The position numbers were made by a program, and so were the translations under genes. The notes beneath the pieces are model-generated. The model was not told the DNA's origin. It worked only from the letters and a program-made list of their open reading frames with translations, and did no database searches. Shown here piece after piece: positions 1-15,100 of a stretch of 64,000 nt of DNA (positions are counted from its first letter, which is position 1; each line of letters opens with the position of its first letter). Origin of the DNA: Portulaca oleracea (Eukaryota; Streptophyta; Magnoliopsida; Caryophyllales; Portulacaceae); the NCBI GenBank assembly GCA_029582165.1, contig CM055889.1, positions 30,170,927 to 30,234,926 on the forward strand, given 5' to 3'.

Positions 1-4
1 CATT

Positions 5-1033
5 CCTTCCCTATAAATCAGCTAGTGGTTTTCGAAAAGAAATAAATAAAATCTCTTAAGTAGATATTGTTAGCTAGAATCATGCATGAAATGAGAGAGA
101 TTTACTTCCCTAAATTGTAGGGATTGAGTTATTCAAAATTGAACTCAATTATTATCAAAAAATAAAAAAGAAAAAACAGAAGTCAACATTCTATAAGGAT
201 TTTGTCGTGAGTCTGTTTCGTCCAATATCATCGTTGTTTCTCACACTTCATGACTACACTCCCTAATATCCATGACCACACTCCCATAAATCAAAATTAT
301 ATCAAGGACCACACTCCCCTATATACATGACCATACCTCCCTAAATCAAATTAGATCTTTATTGTCGCATTATATCAAACACCACAGTCACTAATATCCA
401 TGACCACACACTGCATATCCATGACCACACACTGCAAAAATTTGTCCCATAAATTTGTCCACACGTTGAACACACTTTGGTCATATTCAATAGGTATATC
501 CAACACACTACATAAATTTGTCCACACTCTGTATATATTTGTTCACACTCTGAACAATGGATAGTGTGGTCATGGTGTGATATTAGTGGTTATGGATATT
601 AGGAAATTTATACTTTTCCAAGGCCTACAAAAGTTAACTGCTTGTACACAAATACTCATATCATATCTATATAATGGAGTATGATCATGGATACTAGGGA
701 GTGTCGTCACAGATATCTCTTGATAACATTGGTATAATTTTGACTTATGGGAATGTGGTCATAGATATTAGGGAGTGTGTTCATGGATTGTGAGAAGCAA
801 TGACTATGTTGGAGTAAATATAATCCCTACAATTTGATAACTTCTGTTTTTTCTTTAGTTTTTGATGATAATGGAGTTAAATTTGGATAATATAATCCCT
901 ACAATTTAGGGAAGAAAATCTCTCTCTCTCTCTCTGCCTCTCATTCCAAGCATGATTCTCACCAATTATATCTATCTAACTGATTTCATTTATTTTTTTC
1001 GAAAACCACTAGCTGATTTATGAAACAGGAAGG
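5..1033. mobile_element. Foldback (long inverted-repeat) element, about 1 kb
   Basis: The first 35 or so bases (AAATCAGCTAGTGGTTTTCG and flanks) return as the reverse complement at about 980-1033. The inverted similarity continues inwards through most of the element: the arrays of CATGACCACACTCCC-like units at 245-430 are mirrored by GGGAGTGTGGTCATGG-like units at 555-790. The whole region could fold into one imperfect hairpin. No protein is encoded. A target duplication cannot be judged because the left end is at the window edge. Most likely a non-autonomous foldback DNA transposon; the superfamily is not determined. Confidence 0.75.
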
Positions 1034-1122
1034 TGGTTTTATTATCAACCATTAGATTAGATTTGTACGTTCCAGATCGCTTCTTCCTACCTTCCTACCG
1101 TATCTTTCTTTCTACTGGATCC

Positions 1123-1681
1123 ATATATATATATATATATATATTACAAATCTTGAATAAAATCTCATTCACCCTTATTCAGTTACTTGGTGTATCCTTT
1201 AATAATCTATTTCAACCAAAAAAAAATTGAAAAATATAGCAATCCATCACTTATAAATCCTAGAATGTAGAAATCAAAATGGGCAAAGCAATTATTGTTT
1301 GACGAAAGGAGTGAAAACTGTGAAAATTTTCTATCTTTGACGCAAAGTTAAATTATAACTTGATAAAAAGTTGAGGGATTTAAGAGCATTCAAAGGAAAG
1401 GCGCGCGCGCATATATATATATATATATAGATCTTAAATAAAATCTCATTCACCCTTATTCAGCTAGTTGATGTAGTCCTTTAATAATCTATTTCAACCA
1501 AAAAGAGGTTGAAAAATATAGCTATCCATCACTTATAAATCCTAGAATGTAGAAATCAAAACTAACAAAGCAATTATTATTTGACGAAGGAGTGAGAACT
1601 GTGAAAATTTTCTATCTTTGATGCAAAGTTAAATTATAACTTGATAAAAAATTGAGGAATTTAAGAGCAGTCAAAGGAAAG
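1123..1681. repeat. Tandem direct duplication of about 280 bp
   Basis: Two diverged direct copies (about 1123-1400 and 1411-1681) each start with an (AT)n run, continue with AAATCTCATTCACCCTTATTC, and end with TCAAAGGAAAGG. The second also carries a short GCGCGCGC tract in front. Several substitutions and small indels separate the copies, so the duplication is not recent. No coding potential. Confidence 0.8.
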
Positions 1682-1699
1682 GGTAGTCATATACTTCTT

Positions 1700-3194
1700 C
1701 ACATAATAAAGTTTGTTAATAAATTAAAAGAAAATGATTATAATAATAGGGGGAGTTATGCAATTGGCATGGAGGAAGGGCTAGGCAGTTGCAACAGGGT
1801 TTGAAAAAAGAATTGTTCGTGATTTTGAACCTACTCTTTCGATGACCCCTCTTAATTGTTATTAAAGTAATAAGATGAGTTTATGCTACTGTAACTGAAG
1901 GTCACACTTTTCCATAATTTGAAACAATAAGTCCTCTAACATATCGTACAATTTGAAAAGTTGAAAAATGTTTTGTGTAATATTCAGTTCAATTTCCCCT
2001 TTATTTGTAGCAAGTATTGTGTCACTATCTTGTTATAAAATTATCTTAAAAGACACATTTTTATGGTGATTTTTATCAATATAAGAATGATTAATAATTT
2101 ATATGAGGTGAATAGGATAAAAGTCACATTAAAATAAATCTTACAAGAAACTATCTACTCTTTAGAATATTTGACTTGATAGAGTCTAAAATAACTTGTA
2201 TGAAATAAAATTTAAAAAAAAAAGAGAAATCTAATAGGAAAATGTGGTAGTAGTTATTTATATGTCATTTATAATATAGAGCAATAAAAATCGTAGATAA
2301 CAAAAAAAAAATAATAATATGATCATAATTAAAATTGAAATGTCGCCACTTTTTGGAGGCTAAGACAATAATTAAAAAAAATGATCACTTTTGTAAGTTG
2401 GATGCATGCCAGAATTGAATCACATAATTATTTTCTAATCAATTCATTGCTTATTTGATAAAACTATTAAAGTATAAGGTGCAAGGTGTTCCTCATTTAG
2501 GTAATCAGGAGAGGGTTGATAGAAATGGAGAATACCTCTCGAGAATCCTACATAAGGGCTTAGATGTAGACTACAAAAGGGAAAATGGGTTAGGGAGAGA
2601 GAACAGATAATTTAAGATAGGTAAACAAGATGTATTTCGTTCATTGATTGATTCTACATGTGACCAATAGACACTTATATAGCAAAGATGACTCCTTCCC
2701 CAAGACACTAATATACTAAAATAAAAACCTTTATGTCAATTTCTACGCCAATCTCCTTGTATCAGTTCCCCTATATAGAGTGTTACTTGTATATGGATCC
2801 ATTGAGGCTTGATGTATGAAGTTTTTATAAAGTTAAGTGGCAATGAATCTTTATTTATGAAAATAAGAACAAACTTATACGTATTAGGACAACAGTAAGC
2901 ATTTCTTTTTCGTATACAAAATTGAGGAAAACTACAACATAATGTTTACAAAACATGTCCTAAACACCTAGGGGGTTAAATCAATTGTTGTGAAGGGAGG
3001 AAATGCCAATTCTTAATGTACATTCTATAAGTGTTGCTAACAATTAGAAGATTCATCTATGACAAAAAAAAAAAAAATCTATCGAGATCACGATGTTGTT
3101 GAATCTGTGTATCTAATTTTGAGGGTCCAAGGAGACTAAGATGAGGCCCAAATGAGTAGGCGAATCTACATAATCTAATCAACAAATGAAATTA
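1700..3194. other. AT-rich intergenic sequence downstream of the myosin gene
   Basis: No convincing coding region or repeat boundary was seen. The part nearest 3194 should contain the 3' UTR and polyadenylation site of the minus-strand myosin gene, but no signal can be assigned with confidence. Confidence 0.5.
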
Positions 3195-6100
3195 TTAATC
3201 AGCACGAGGTAACAAGAAGCTGAAGCCTGTGTTGTTACGGATTATAGGTGGTGGCTCCACATCTGATATCTCAATTTGTTCCATTGACTTGGATATGTCA
3301 TCCACTGAAAATGGGATGCTGCATAGTACCAACAGTATAGAGATCACAATCATACTACTCCAACTCTTCAAAAAATAATAATTTAACGGAAACTTCAAAT
3401 AACCAACATCATCAATCTAGAGAAACATAACCAAACAAAACTAATTAAGAACATACCTTGAATCATCATCCAATAGGAAAGAACTGCTAACTGCAGTGTT
3501 TGAGTCTTCTGTCATCAGGGCCCGCATGCTGGATATAACCTGAACAGAACCATATTTCAGGATGGACAATAAGTTGTTATTAAGGATTTGAGTAAATCTA
3601 GTCCCAGCAAATGAGTCATTGGGTTCTGTTATTGGTCATGTTGAATTTTGGGTTGGGTGATTTCAGGTCAATCAATGTTTCTATTCAATTTAGTTTCAGA
3701 TCAAGGTGATTTTGGTTTTGGTGGAACCGATTTTTGATCCAATGTGATTTTGATAGACAAGAAGCAACTTTGAAAAAAAAAACATTTGATCAGGTTTGGC
3801 TCGGGTCCACTTTTGGGTGAAGCCTTCTGGGCGTCGATTCAAGTATGGGTCGGGTATGTTTTGCCGGGTCTAGTAAGCTTGTCACAAACCCAAGATTTAA
3901 GTACCACATACCTCTGGACTCACACTATGTGTGCCATATTTGTCATCCCAATACATCGTACTAATTCGGTACAACTGCTGTATACTTAGAACCTACAAAT
4001 GGACATTGGTAGGGGTTACAAACTACACATGTATGACATCAAAAACCCATATAATTCTCCAGACGTTTTATGACTCACAGGACAAAGATTGTGGCTTATG
4101 TCATCCAATGTTTTCTTTGGCTTTTGATGAATGACCTGGATCAATAAAAGATAAGAAATAAGAGAACAACATTGTCACCTTCCCTCACAGAATTACAAAT
4201 GCTTTTTTCTACCAGAGGAAGATTACCAGAAAGCCAATAGCTTGTCTAATATGCTTTAGCTCATCCCATGCTGAACCTGCATACTGCATCCTTTCCAGAT
4301 CAATATACACAATATAATGGATTTTGGATTCTAGTTTCTGGGCTTTTGGTTTTGGTTTAGCAAGGAAAAAAGTTGTTACCTCTTCCGTTGCAATGTAACA
4401 CCAATGTTCAAGTTCAGCCAAACCAGCTTTGACATATTCACCATTGCTAAATGAACAACATTCACGCCTCAAAAGAAGACTGGTGAGAAGGCAAAGCAAC
4501 CATAAGCGATCTTCTCCTTAAACAGGACAACCCCAAATTTTGGCGAAAAGTCATACCTGTTGAATAATTGAACATTGATGAATGAGAATATCTGTGTGAA
4601 TACCTTCCGTACCAAAAATGGCGGCACCTGCAAAGGGAAAAGGTAGGCGCCAAAGAATAGAAAAGTGAGACAAAGATGGGCATTAATAAGATTATATGTA
4701 GTAGGACGAATAAAGATGCAATTAAATAACTCAATAGCAAGGAATTATTCTCAAATATAATATTTCTTAGAGCATAGTGGTTCAAAAATTAGTCACCCAT
4801 CCCCTTAATACTAGAGGTGTAATTGCAACTAAAGAATAATTCTCAAATTTAGATCACTTTCTTAGAGCACAATGGTTCATAAATCAGTCAGCATCCCCTT
4901 GTACTGAGGTATCCATTGCGATTTCTGTTTCTAATTTGACACCCCTCTCCTTTTCACACTTTTGTAATTGCAACAAGGTACTACATGTAAGAGTGCTTAG
5001 GAGGGCTAAGAACAATCCTGTCAAAGGAGAGGTTCAACTAACATGGTTTGCTTTCAAAGTGTTCAAGAAACTCCCCAGACTTTTAACTATTCCTTGCCAG
5101 TGCGCAATCAATGCTTGCTGGGCAGCAGAGTTTGCAATAGAGCGGGATGATCCCTTGACCAAACTTGCTCTTGATGTTCGTGGAGCCTACCACATAAAAG
5201 CAAAGGAAAAATAATTACATTTAAGAAAAAAATCAAACACCAAGTTGTGTGTACAATTTTGATAAAAAAGACAACGACAAAAGAATTGAGTTGCAGAACC
5301 TGGATGCACAACCCAAGCAGTGGTGAAATCTCCTTCTTGAGATTGTCTCGTATCAGTCCATATATCTTTTCTACATAAGCAGTAAGTTGCTGTTTAAATA
5401 ACAAAGCTGGATACTTGGCTTCAACTTGACGGGAATCAGTCATGCCATTGTTAACAAAGGAAAGACTAACTCCTGCAGGAGTTCCACGGAAACTCTGAAG
5501 GCAAATGTGATTTTGAATAAGCTTCCATTTCTAACTCAAAGAAAGTCTGCCCTATGAAAAATTTCTTACCTGAACCCTCCCAAAAAGAGCGGCTGATGAC
5601 CTACGACGTTGTGGTGTCATTCCAGCCGCACCACTTGCTTTCAATGTTTGTTGTAGCAGCAGCAGTAGTGTTGAGGCATTCGATAACCAATAAGCCAAGA
5701 TCTCATTGTTATCCTGGGCCTTGATTTCAAAACAAAGTACATCATAATTTAGCACCATTGTCATTAAAACAAATCAAAGACTGATATTTGAGAATTTCAA
5801 ACCTCGATAGCATGACCAATTGTTTGTATTATTCGGTCAAAGATAGTTGTTCGCTCCACTTCAAAGGATCTCCAGTGAAGAAGGCATTTGTATATTATGC
5901 AAGCAGCTATAGGTCTGTTACCAGCAAAGCCTAAAGGTTGTGCAATACATCTAATTAGTAAGTCCTGATTCTCCTGCTGTTTCTCATTAAGAGACTTTTG
6001 AGGCCTTTCCTCTACTTCTGCTTCTCTATGATTCATCGAAGGACTATGCAAATCCTGTAGGTAATTATAAAATGACAGTTAAGGAAGGATAATCAACAGT

Positions 6101-9100
6101 GGCAAATACAATGCAAAGTCTGACTTTACTAATGGAGCTACGACTAAAATAAATCTAAATATATAAAATGAAGCACAAATACCCGAAAATGTGTATCCAC
6201 AAAATGACCGCTTTCAGATCCCCTCTGCAAACCAAACGGGAAAAAAAAGGGAATATTACAAAAAGATCCATATAATTATTTCTCAATCTTACATTTCATG
6301 GCTGGCCATAGCCTATCCTCAAGTACTGATTCACCAAAGACCATCGGGATGATGGCACTCGTCCTACCTTCCGGAAGGGAATTACATACCGGATCCAAAC
6401 CTTGGGTCATGCATTCCCTCAATGGAGAAATTTGGGTGATGAACAATCTTATTCCTACCCTCCCTCTTTAGCCTCCTAGGTCCACTAAGGGGCCATATCT
6501 TTAAAAGAGAAGATAAAAGATGAAGTATACCTGAAGAAATGACCTTGAGCGCCCTGCTGCCAATAATTTGTTGGGGGCCATTGACACAGCTTGTTGACGA
6601 AGAACTTGGTTCTCCGATTCCAAATTGCTCAACTTTTCCTCTAACCTGATTGGAAAGGTCAAATGGTGATGATTAATGTGAGCAATTCTATTTTCTGAAT
6701 GTTTCGTACATACTAAAGTACTGAACATAAAATACAACATAGGAGAAGCAAGTGGAACCATGCTTAAGAAGATGTTCATTGTAGAATTCTACCAAAATTC
6801 GTGATTTATGTTACAATATCTCTTTTTAGCAGGTTAACTTATAAGTTGATAACCTATCCATAGCGCGCTCAGAGTGGCGTACTCAGAATAGCTTTGTTGG
6901 GTTCTTATTTAAACTAATGCTATTATCCTAACAATAGAAATTGATTTCATAAACACACCAGTCTAGATTGAACATCACATGACTAACAGTAAAAATTGTA
7001 GTGTGTTCCCTCATGGACAGTCAGGATAGACTTCAATACAATAACCATGTTTCCTCTTGCAAAGCTTCAGCCTGAGGTTGGACTCAGCATTATGTGAGTG
7101 CAGTAATTATGTTAAAGCCTAACTGAAGTTGGGGTGGGGGGGGGGGGGGAATCTTTTTGGAGAGCCATTTCCATATAGCATACCACCATTCTAAGCTATG
7201 AAATAGCAGAAAACAATCACATGACTTCTTAAGAAATGGAAGCAGGTTCATAGACTTGTCTCCCAATGCAAACAACTGTATAAAAGAATGAGCATTTGCT
7301 TTATAAAATTTATTGCTAATGACGCATGAGGCATATCCGTGTTCATGAAAAGAAACAATTTTGATGAGTTGGACAAAAACACCATTTCATATAACTTGAT
7401 GATTTTAAAATTAACCTTTCATGAGACTCTAGGCTAAATGGAAATATCTATGGTTAACCTCTTTAGAGATCCTCCCAAAGGCATCATGCCACTAGCTATC
7501 CACCCATAAAGACAATTGTGTTTTCAAATAGAATTGGGATATCTTCGTATAAAATTACCTATTGAGAGATTCTTGAAGTTGCTGGACTTTTTTGTCTGCA
7601 TCATCCAACTTTTGGCGTCTTTCTTCACTCACTTCTAGTGCTTCAGAAAGTTTACTATTGAACTCATCAGCTCTTTGTTTCTCTGCTTCAAATGATGCCT
7701 GAAGGACGAAAGTCAGTTAAAAACCCGAATGCAAATGAGTGGCTTCTAAAAGTACCAAATTTCACTACATCTAAATGCTGCTATTGGAGTTTAGGGGCTT
7801 GAAAAGAAGAAAAAAGCTCAAATATGATTATCCATCGAGTCCATTTTTAGCAAAAATGCAAACACGTTCTTAATGTGGAAAACCAGGCATGATTAGGAGA
7901 ATCAACCAAGAACTAGAAATAAAGGTATAATATCACATTTCTGGTCAAAAATCTGGGCTTAAAGTGGATTTGCAAATTACAATACATCCATAGAATCAAG
8001 AGTTAACTCTCAGTTTGTCAACCACTTAGTTTGACTAGTAACTTAATCTCGTCATGTGAAGTTAACCCTCAGCCTCAGCCTCTACCAAACAACAAATACC
8101 AATCTTCCTTTCTCCTGGTTTCCTCGGAAGTTGAGTCATGTGTCACGTGCAAGTTGCTAAAAAGAAACTTTGCTTAACTCATTCCTATTTAGCGAACATA
8201 AAAGGTGTAGAATACGAAAATTCAAGTGTCCAGACAAGTGTCTTACAAGCCACAATACAATGATGTTCGTATGGACTATGTTTGTAGTATGTGTTTTAGT
8301 CCGTAACCATCTACAATTATAAAAAATCACTATGATCAATAGGCACCTTTGTACTTATATTTTACCATTCCTAAGCCATGATGCAAAGGCACGGCAGGTA
8401 CATGTCCAAACATGCAACACAACCCTATGTCTTTCTTGCGTCCACATTGATTTTTTTTTTTTTTTTTTTTTTGTAAACTTGGTTCCTAAGCCTAAGAAAG
8501 TGTTTAGCTGTGATAAGAGTCAAGTGAATCACACTGCATACCACACCCCTCAGTCAGAAAAAGAATTAGAAAAAGAGCAGGCATAACCACTTGAAACATA
8601 CAATCTCAAAAGAGGAATATGTTCTATGTTATTGGCTCTTAGCAGAAAATAGACATGGAAGAAGATAAGGAAAGGATTCAAAGTTAGTTAAACGGCGAAC
8701 CTTCCAGCTATCAACTTCTGCTTTCAAGGAGTCTATTTTCTCTGTGTCTTCAACAATTACTTGAGTTTCTTTGACAACAGGAGGTGCTTCTTCAATTGCC
8801 TTTTTGGCAGCTTCCCGTTCCTTTTCGAGCAAAGCATTCGTTTCCTCTACTTTATTCTTCATAGCTTGTAAAGAACTCTGCAGTTTGGCTACTTCCTGAG
8901 CTTTTGTTTCCTCTAAGTCAGCCTATTTTAGAGAAACCATGTCAGTAAAGCATATAATTTAAGCTACACGATTCTAACATCAGGGCCATATTTGACGAGA
9001 ACACTACCATGTACAAAGTAGAATTCCACAACATGAGCATTGCAAAACTTTTAATATAATCAACAACATAAACTAAAACTACAGAATAGTAATAATATTG

Positions 9101-12100
9101 TCTCAACTGTATATTACCCGTAAACGCTTTTCCAGTTGTAACCGCAAGGTGAGGTCCTCAACGTGCTTTTCAAGTTTATCCTTTGCTTCTTTCAGGGCCC
9201 CTGTTTCTCTAGCAGCCTGCAGAATACAGATAGATATACTATAGATGATCAACGTTGGCAAAAGGATAGATGCAGACAGGAAATTAAGGGAAGGAGTATC
9301 CATGAACTACTATGCTTCACTGGTAGATAGTTCATAGTTAGCTTGACTAAGGAAAAACCTCACGTTGAAAAGATAAACCCTTTGTAGGAACTAGAAAAAA
9401 TTAGTGATGTATAACATCTAATATGTTTCGCCAGAAACATAGAAAAGCAAATGTCTATCGCATTTGATACAGAAAGCGTGCGCCTTTCCTTCTGTTTCTT
9501 TTCAGCATTAGCATTGCAATTTCTTTAGGAAGAGAATAAGAAGGGTTAAGCCTGCCTGCTCAAGAGAGATTTGATAAGAATAACAACTCCCTTTCCCCGG
9601 TTGGAGACAAGAAAGCATACCTCCTTAATCATTATCTCCATATATCATTATTACCCTAGTTGGAATGCATGGAAGAGTAAGTTCAAAACATATATAAATG
9701 TAGTTTTAGTGATTTGCCCTAGTAACACAACTAATTACAGATGATTTAGATGACAAAGAATTCTTATCAACTCTCATGTTGTTCCAAACAAGGATATCTC
9801 CTTAAGCTCCCAAACAGATGTAGGCTATGTACTCTTATTTACTCTTTTAGCTTACTCATATTTACTCTCATAAACACGTACCTCTCCTATCCCACTGCTT
9901 TCCAAATGGAGAGTTAGTTTTCAAATAAAATATAACCATGATGTGATTCCTAAAAGTCACTGAATCCCACCCTCACACATTTTGGCATACATGTGGACAA
10001 AACAAATTTCTAAGCAAATCTAAGGAATATTACAATGTCGTAATCTGGTAATAACATGAAAAAAGTGAAATGAACAATAATGACAAGCATAGCTAACCAT
10101 TTTGAGCTTCCTCAATTCTTTTCTTGCCATCCTTCCCCTCCATCGGCACTGAGCAGCTACGGTTCCTTTTTTAAGCTTTTTGTAATATGATGAAGCTCCA
10201 TGGCAACGCCATCGGCTCTGGCCAAGATTGGATGCTGGAGTTAGAAATATAATCTTCATGGAAGAGCTAATAAACTAATGAAAAGAAACACAAAAAGAAC
10301 AGAGTACCAAAAATGAACCTGAATAGCAATTGCAGCTTTAGTTTTCTTTCTAAACCTGTATTCTTTCCGAGCAGCCATTGACCGTAGACTTGTTTGTATG
10401 GCTAACACTGAAAGACGAAGTTTTTTATACTTCTTTCGGGCTTCACATTTACGTGCATGCTTTTGAATTCTTATAGCCGCAGCATCCCTTCTGACTCTAT
10501 TAAACAATTTGCTAGCCAAGCTTTCTAAATCCACAAATGGAAAACATATATAGATCAGAGGATAATTCACCCAATTCCAATTGCAGATCAATAAAGTCAC
10601 TTGTTTGAGAAATAAAACTCATAGTAAGCCCATTATTCAACTTCAGAAATCTTACGTCTCAATAAAGACTGCACACAAACTGCTGCTTCACGTAATGCAA
10701 TAAAGCGTTTACGAGTATAATGAGTTCGCACACGACGTTGGATAATTTTTGCAGCACCACTAAGCACCTCTGTTCTCCGGGCATCTAATTCAGCCATCTG
10801 ACCAGCTCTAAGGAAAACCTTAGTTTGGCCAATCTGTAAGAACAAAATTTGAGCATAAACCTCTCCACAAAAAGACAGCACCAGACATAACATAGTTAAT
10901 TGCTTCGTAAAGGTTTGTCTAAAATGGTTTCAAGAGGGCTTCTCTATATGTGAACTATGCTGCCGCGCGATACATAGTTGTAGACACCGGATTTTGAGGA
11001 AAAATTCCACAATATTGCAAATGGCAAGTCCTTTTTACCTCCAATCAGGTAAATTTGGGTAAATATGCCAAGGCTGTGTTGGTGCAGTAAAGCTAATTAT
11101 TTTGTGAAAAAGTAACTAAACTTGGTACATGGCATATTGAGTGCAGAAGATAGGATATCAGAACAGAAAAGAACACATTTACTACACAGCAAAAGGAAAT
11201 AGATTATAGTATAGGATTAGGAATCCATTACAAATCTAATAACAAATATTAATGCATATATAATCAATTATGAATGATTGTCTTGAAAGTTTCATCCTTG
11301 AACAAAATCCTAGAAACTCTCGACACGTTTTCCATCAAAAAAAACTTGAGAATAACACATGAAGATTACCTGGTACCCCTTGAGCCCTTTCTTTTCCAAT
11401 ATCTTTTGACATGCAACTTTCTCATCATAGCTGTCGAGAAATCAAATAAAGTCACCAACCAGGATAGATAGAAAAGAGATATGGTACAAACATAGAATAA
11501 ACTTATAAAATCAAACAATAAACCAAACATACATCTGTCTTTTAGTAGTACATTTTGAGGTAAAGAACACAAGACGTACCTCCCTGCTAAAACCTCTGGA
11601 GCTAGAATTCCAAATCTATTTATAAACTCAAAGAAAGGACGCCGAGTGGGATACCCAGCACAACTAATTCTAATTGCTTCCAAAACACCCTAAAGAAAAC
11701 ATTGATACCGTGTATGTCACATAAAAGTGAACAAGTAGTAGCTGAAGAAAGGGGGCACACTATGATATAGTTAGCTGTAAAATACATAGGTTTTTAGCTT
11801 CACTCACACCACAACGTAATTGCTGCAAGATGTTCACGTTCTCAAAGATGGCAGGTTTAAGAAGATTATTTGGCTTTATACATCGTATATAATGAGGTTC
11901 TGTTGAATTAAGTGTATCCATCAGCTGTTGTAGTTGTAACTACACCAAAAAAAAAAACAGAGAGATATAACCGGTCAAGTGTATTCCAGGGAAAAGCAGA
12001 TAATAATCTGGCACTGCAGATATGGTATTGAGGAAGGAAATATTATATTATTGAGAAACTACCTTAAAACGGGAACCAATTGAAGAAAACTTGGAAGATT

Positions 12101-15100
12101 TGTTTGATGCTTTAGGAGTCTCTTCTGGCAGTGGTGGGAAAAGACCCGCTACAAATGAACACTTGGAATCATTTAACAAGTCTTGATGTTCTGGTATCAC
12201 ATAGTCCTTGTTTTTGTCCAGAAATTGATCTGCCTGGTATTGGACCTGGATGAAATCACAAACATCACAAATGAATGAATAGTTTTGCACGATGCACAAG
12301 AACGATGAACAAGTTATTATTCATGAGATTATACCTCGCCAGCATAATGAGATATTATAAAATCAGTTCGTGACAATTTTGGTTTTTGAAGGCGCTTGTG
12401 GTTTTTGTGTGTTTGATATAGCTTTGAGGTTAGCGTCTCCGGTGTTGACTTTGGGAACATACTGAAGAAATGAAAACATAAACCACATTAATGTCCATAA
12501 AAAACTCATGTTTTTAAGATTCTCTATAGTATATAGGGAATTGACAAGAATATCAAGGAAAAGGAAGACATGAAACAATGTCCACTAGGTAATCATAGAT
12601 CCTTTTCTTTTACTACTTACCAAGCCTCATCGAGAAGAGCAATAATCCCTCCAGGTTTCTGCATGCAAAATATACAAACATAAATTTGGTAAATTCTTGG
12701 TTAGCACAAAGCAACTAATCGACCAACAACAAAGCTCTAATTGTTTCTTTCAATCCTTGGAAAATGAGATGGAAAGAGACTACTTTCTTTCTTTCAGTCG
12801 ACATAAAGAAAATTGGAAGAATAGAAATTAGACGAAAAATATCATTAAAATTTTGACCGATTATATACTATAATAAAATCTATACTCAAATTACTGTCAT
12901 ATTTCACTTTTCATACTCTCAACTCCCAATAAATTTTCTCCTATCTAGTTTCATACATAAATTTTCTCACCATATTATATGTTTTCCTAAGGTTTTTTGA
13001 ACCTTTTCACCTCCTTATAAAGTATACAAAATCGATACAGATAAATCTTGGCATATTCAAGTATTAAACAACAATACATGAAAGACAAACATAAAACAAC
13101 TGGAACCTTTTCTATCAGATCAAGAACATCCTGGTTATCAATGAACTCAATATAGCTCCACTCAATCTTCTCCTTTGTGTATTCCTCTTGTTCCATTTTG
13201 AAGACATGCTGCAAGAGTTAATAGGACAAGGACTAACTAAGCATTACATGAAGAACATGATCGAAGTTGTAGCTGATGAACTTAAAATAGTTCACCTGAT
13301 TGAAATGTTGTTGCAACTTTTCATTAGTGAAGTTAATACAAAATTGCTCAAAGCTGCAAAAATATAATGCCAAAAATAAGTCTATCACTCCTTAAGCATA
13401 AATGGAACAAGCATAAAACTAAAGAAGATTAGAACTCCTCCATTGCCAAAAAGAGATGCAACACAGCACACTTAAAAGAAATCAAATTTTTATTTCTAGA
13501 AGAGTGTTGCTTCATCCTATAAAACTACAACCATCTCCCTTCAACCTTCTACAAAATGGAGCAAGCTTGTGTTCTTTGGTAGGACCTTCTCTACTTTGTA
13601 CATAAGTTGACTCCCTATATAGAAAAATTGATCACATGCACAAACAACCTTTGTTTCACATTTCTTGACTAACACTTAAGAAATGAACTCACACAGGCTT
13701 GCAAAAGAATTTCCATAAGCTTGAAAATATGCTTGTACTCCTAGAATCCCGATGAGAAGGAGATCACAACCCAAATGATTAGCACAAAATATATGCAGCA
13801 CCCACTAGTAAGTCTAAAAACATGACACGACACGACACAACACGACACAACCAAACCAAGACCCAACCCAACCCAAACTCATTAAATGACCCAAATTCTA
13901 CTTAACCAGTCTAATTGAAGAAGATCTCCAAAATTATCCAATTTCCTATACATTCAAACCATTCTCAATAGAAAAAAGAATGCTAAAATTGACACATATT
14001 GATATAGTCTGGTATATAGGCAAACAAAACATCAATCAACTTGGAGAAGAAAGGTTTCCCTTATAGAATTTAACTACCCACCTAACACTGTACGAATTAG
14101 ATTACATCAAAAGTTTTCCTTTGCTTGAACTTTACCTATTATGCTTAAAACTCTCGAAACCATAAATATCAAGAACGCCTATCAGAGAAGTAGAGTTTGG
14201 ATCCTGACCAATTGATATGTTAATTTTATCAACCAACCTGCACAAGGAACGTATACTTCATCACACTAGTGAAATTTTGAAATTGGAACTTTAAAATAAA
14301 TTACTCCTCCCAATTAAAAGTGTTATCTCTAATGCCAGTCTCTTACCAATCAAACAGTCTAGAGTATATTGTCTTAGCTAAACCATCTCTACTAAAAGTC
14401 GCATTAAGAGGATCAAGGCTTCTTTTTATGATTTCTTCAGGTGTAATCATGACACGTTTTAGTAGTGCATCTTCCAAAGCTTGATGGTCACACCTGAAAG
14501 AATAATCAACTAAACGGTAATTGCTACCCTTGAGCTGTAAACAATTATCCTAAATTGTTAGTTTGCAGAGACAGTCCATACTTGAGAAGTTCTGCAACTG
14601 TTTTAAGATGAAATTTTGATTGCTCATCTTTGAGAACCGATGAATCTACCTCCTGTCCTTTGGAAAATTCGATATTCCCCAAGTGAAGAATTGCAGCAAC
14701 AACTCTAAATATTGCCTCCTACAAAAAAGAAAGTGATTATATGCCAAAGAATACACAATTCTAAAGACAAAGTGGCTCTGAAATATACCTGGTCACTTTC
14801 ACTGATGCCAACAACATCCATAGCTCTTCTAGTGGCAAGATAGTCATGTGCATCATTCACACCCACCAATTCATAGCACTTGGATTGATTAAGGTAATGG
14901 AATTTTTTTGGGTTTCCTAGTTTGAGTTTCTCAACCTCCTGGTAGTCACAAAGCACTCAGAAATGCAATCTATTGATGACATTGAAATTTGTAAGAGAAG
15001 GTACATTTTTGGAGTAAAAAGTAAATGGAAGTATCGTACCTCTTGCGGTGCCGAACAAAGCATATAAAAACAATGATAATTACGCTCAGGATCATTGATT

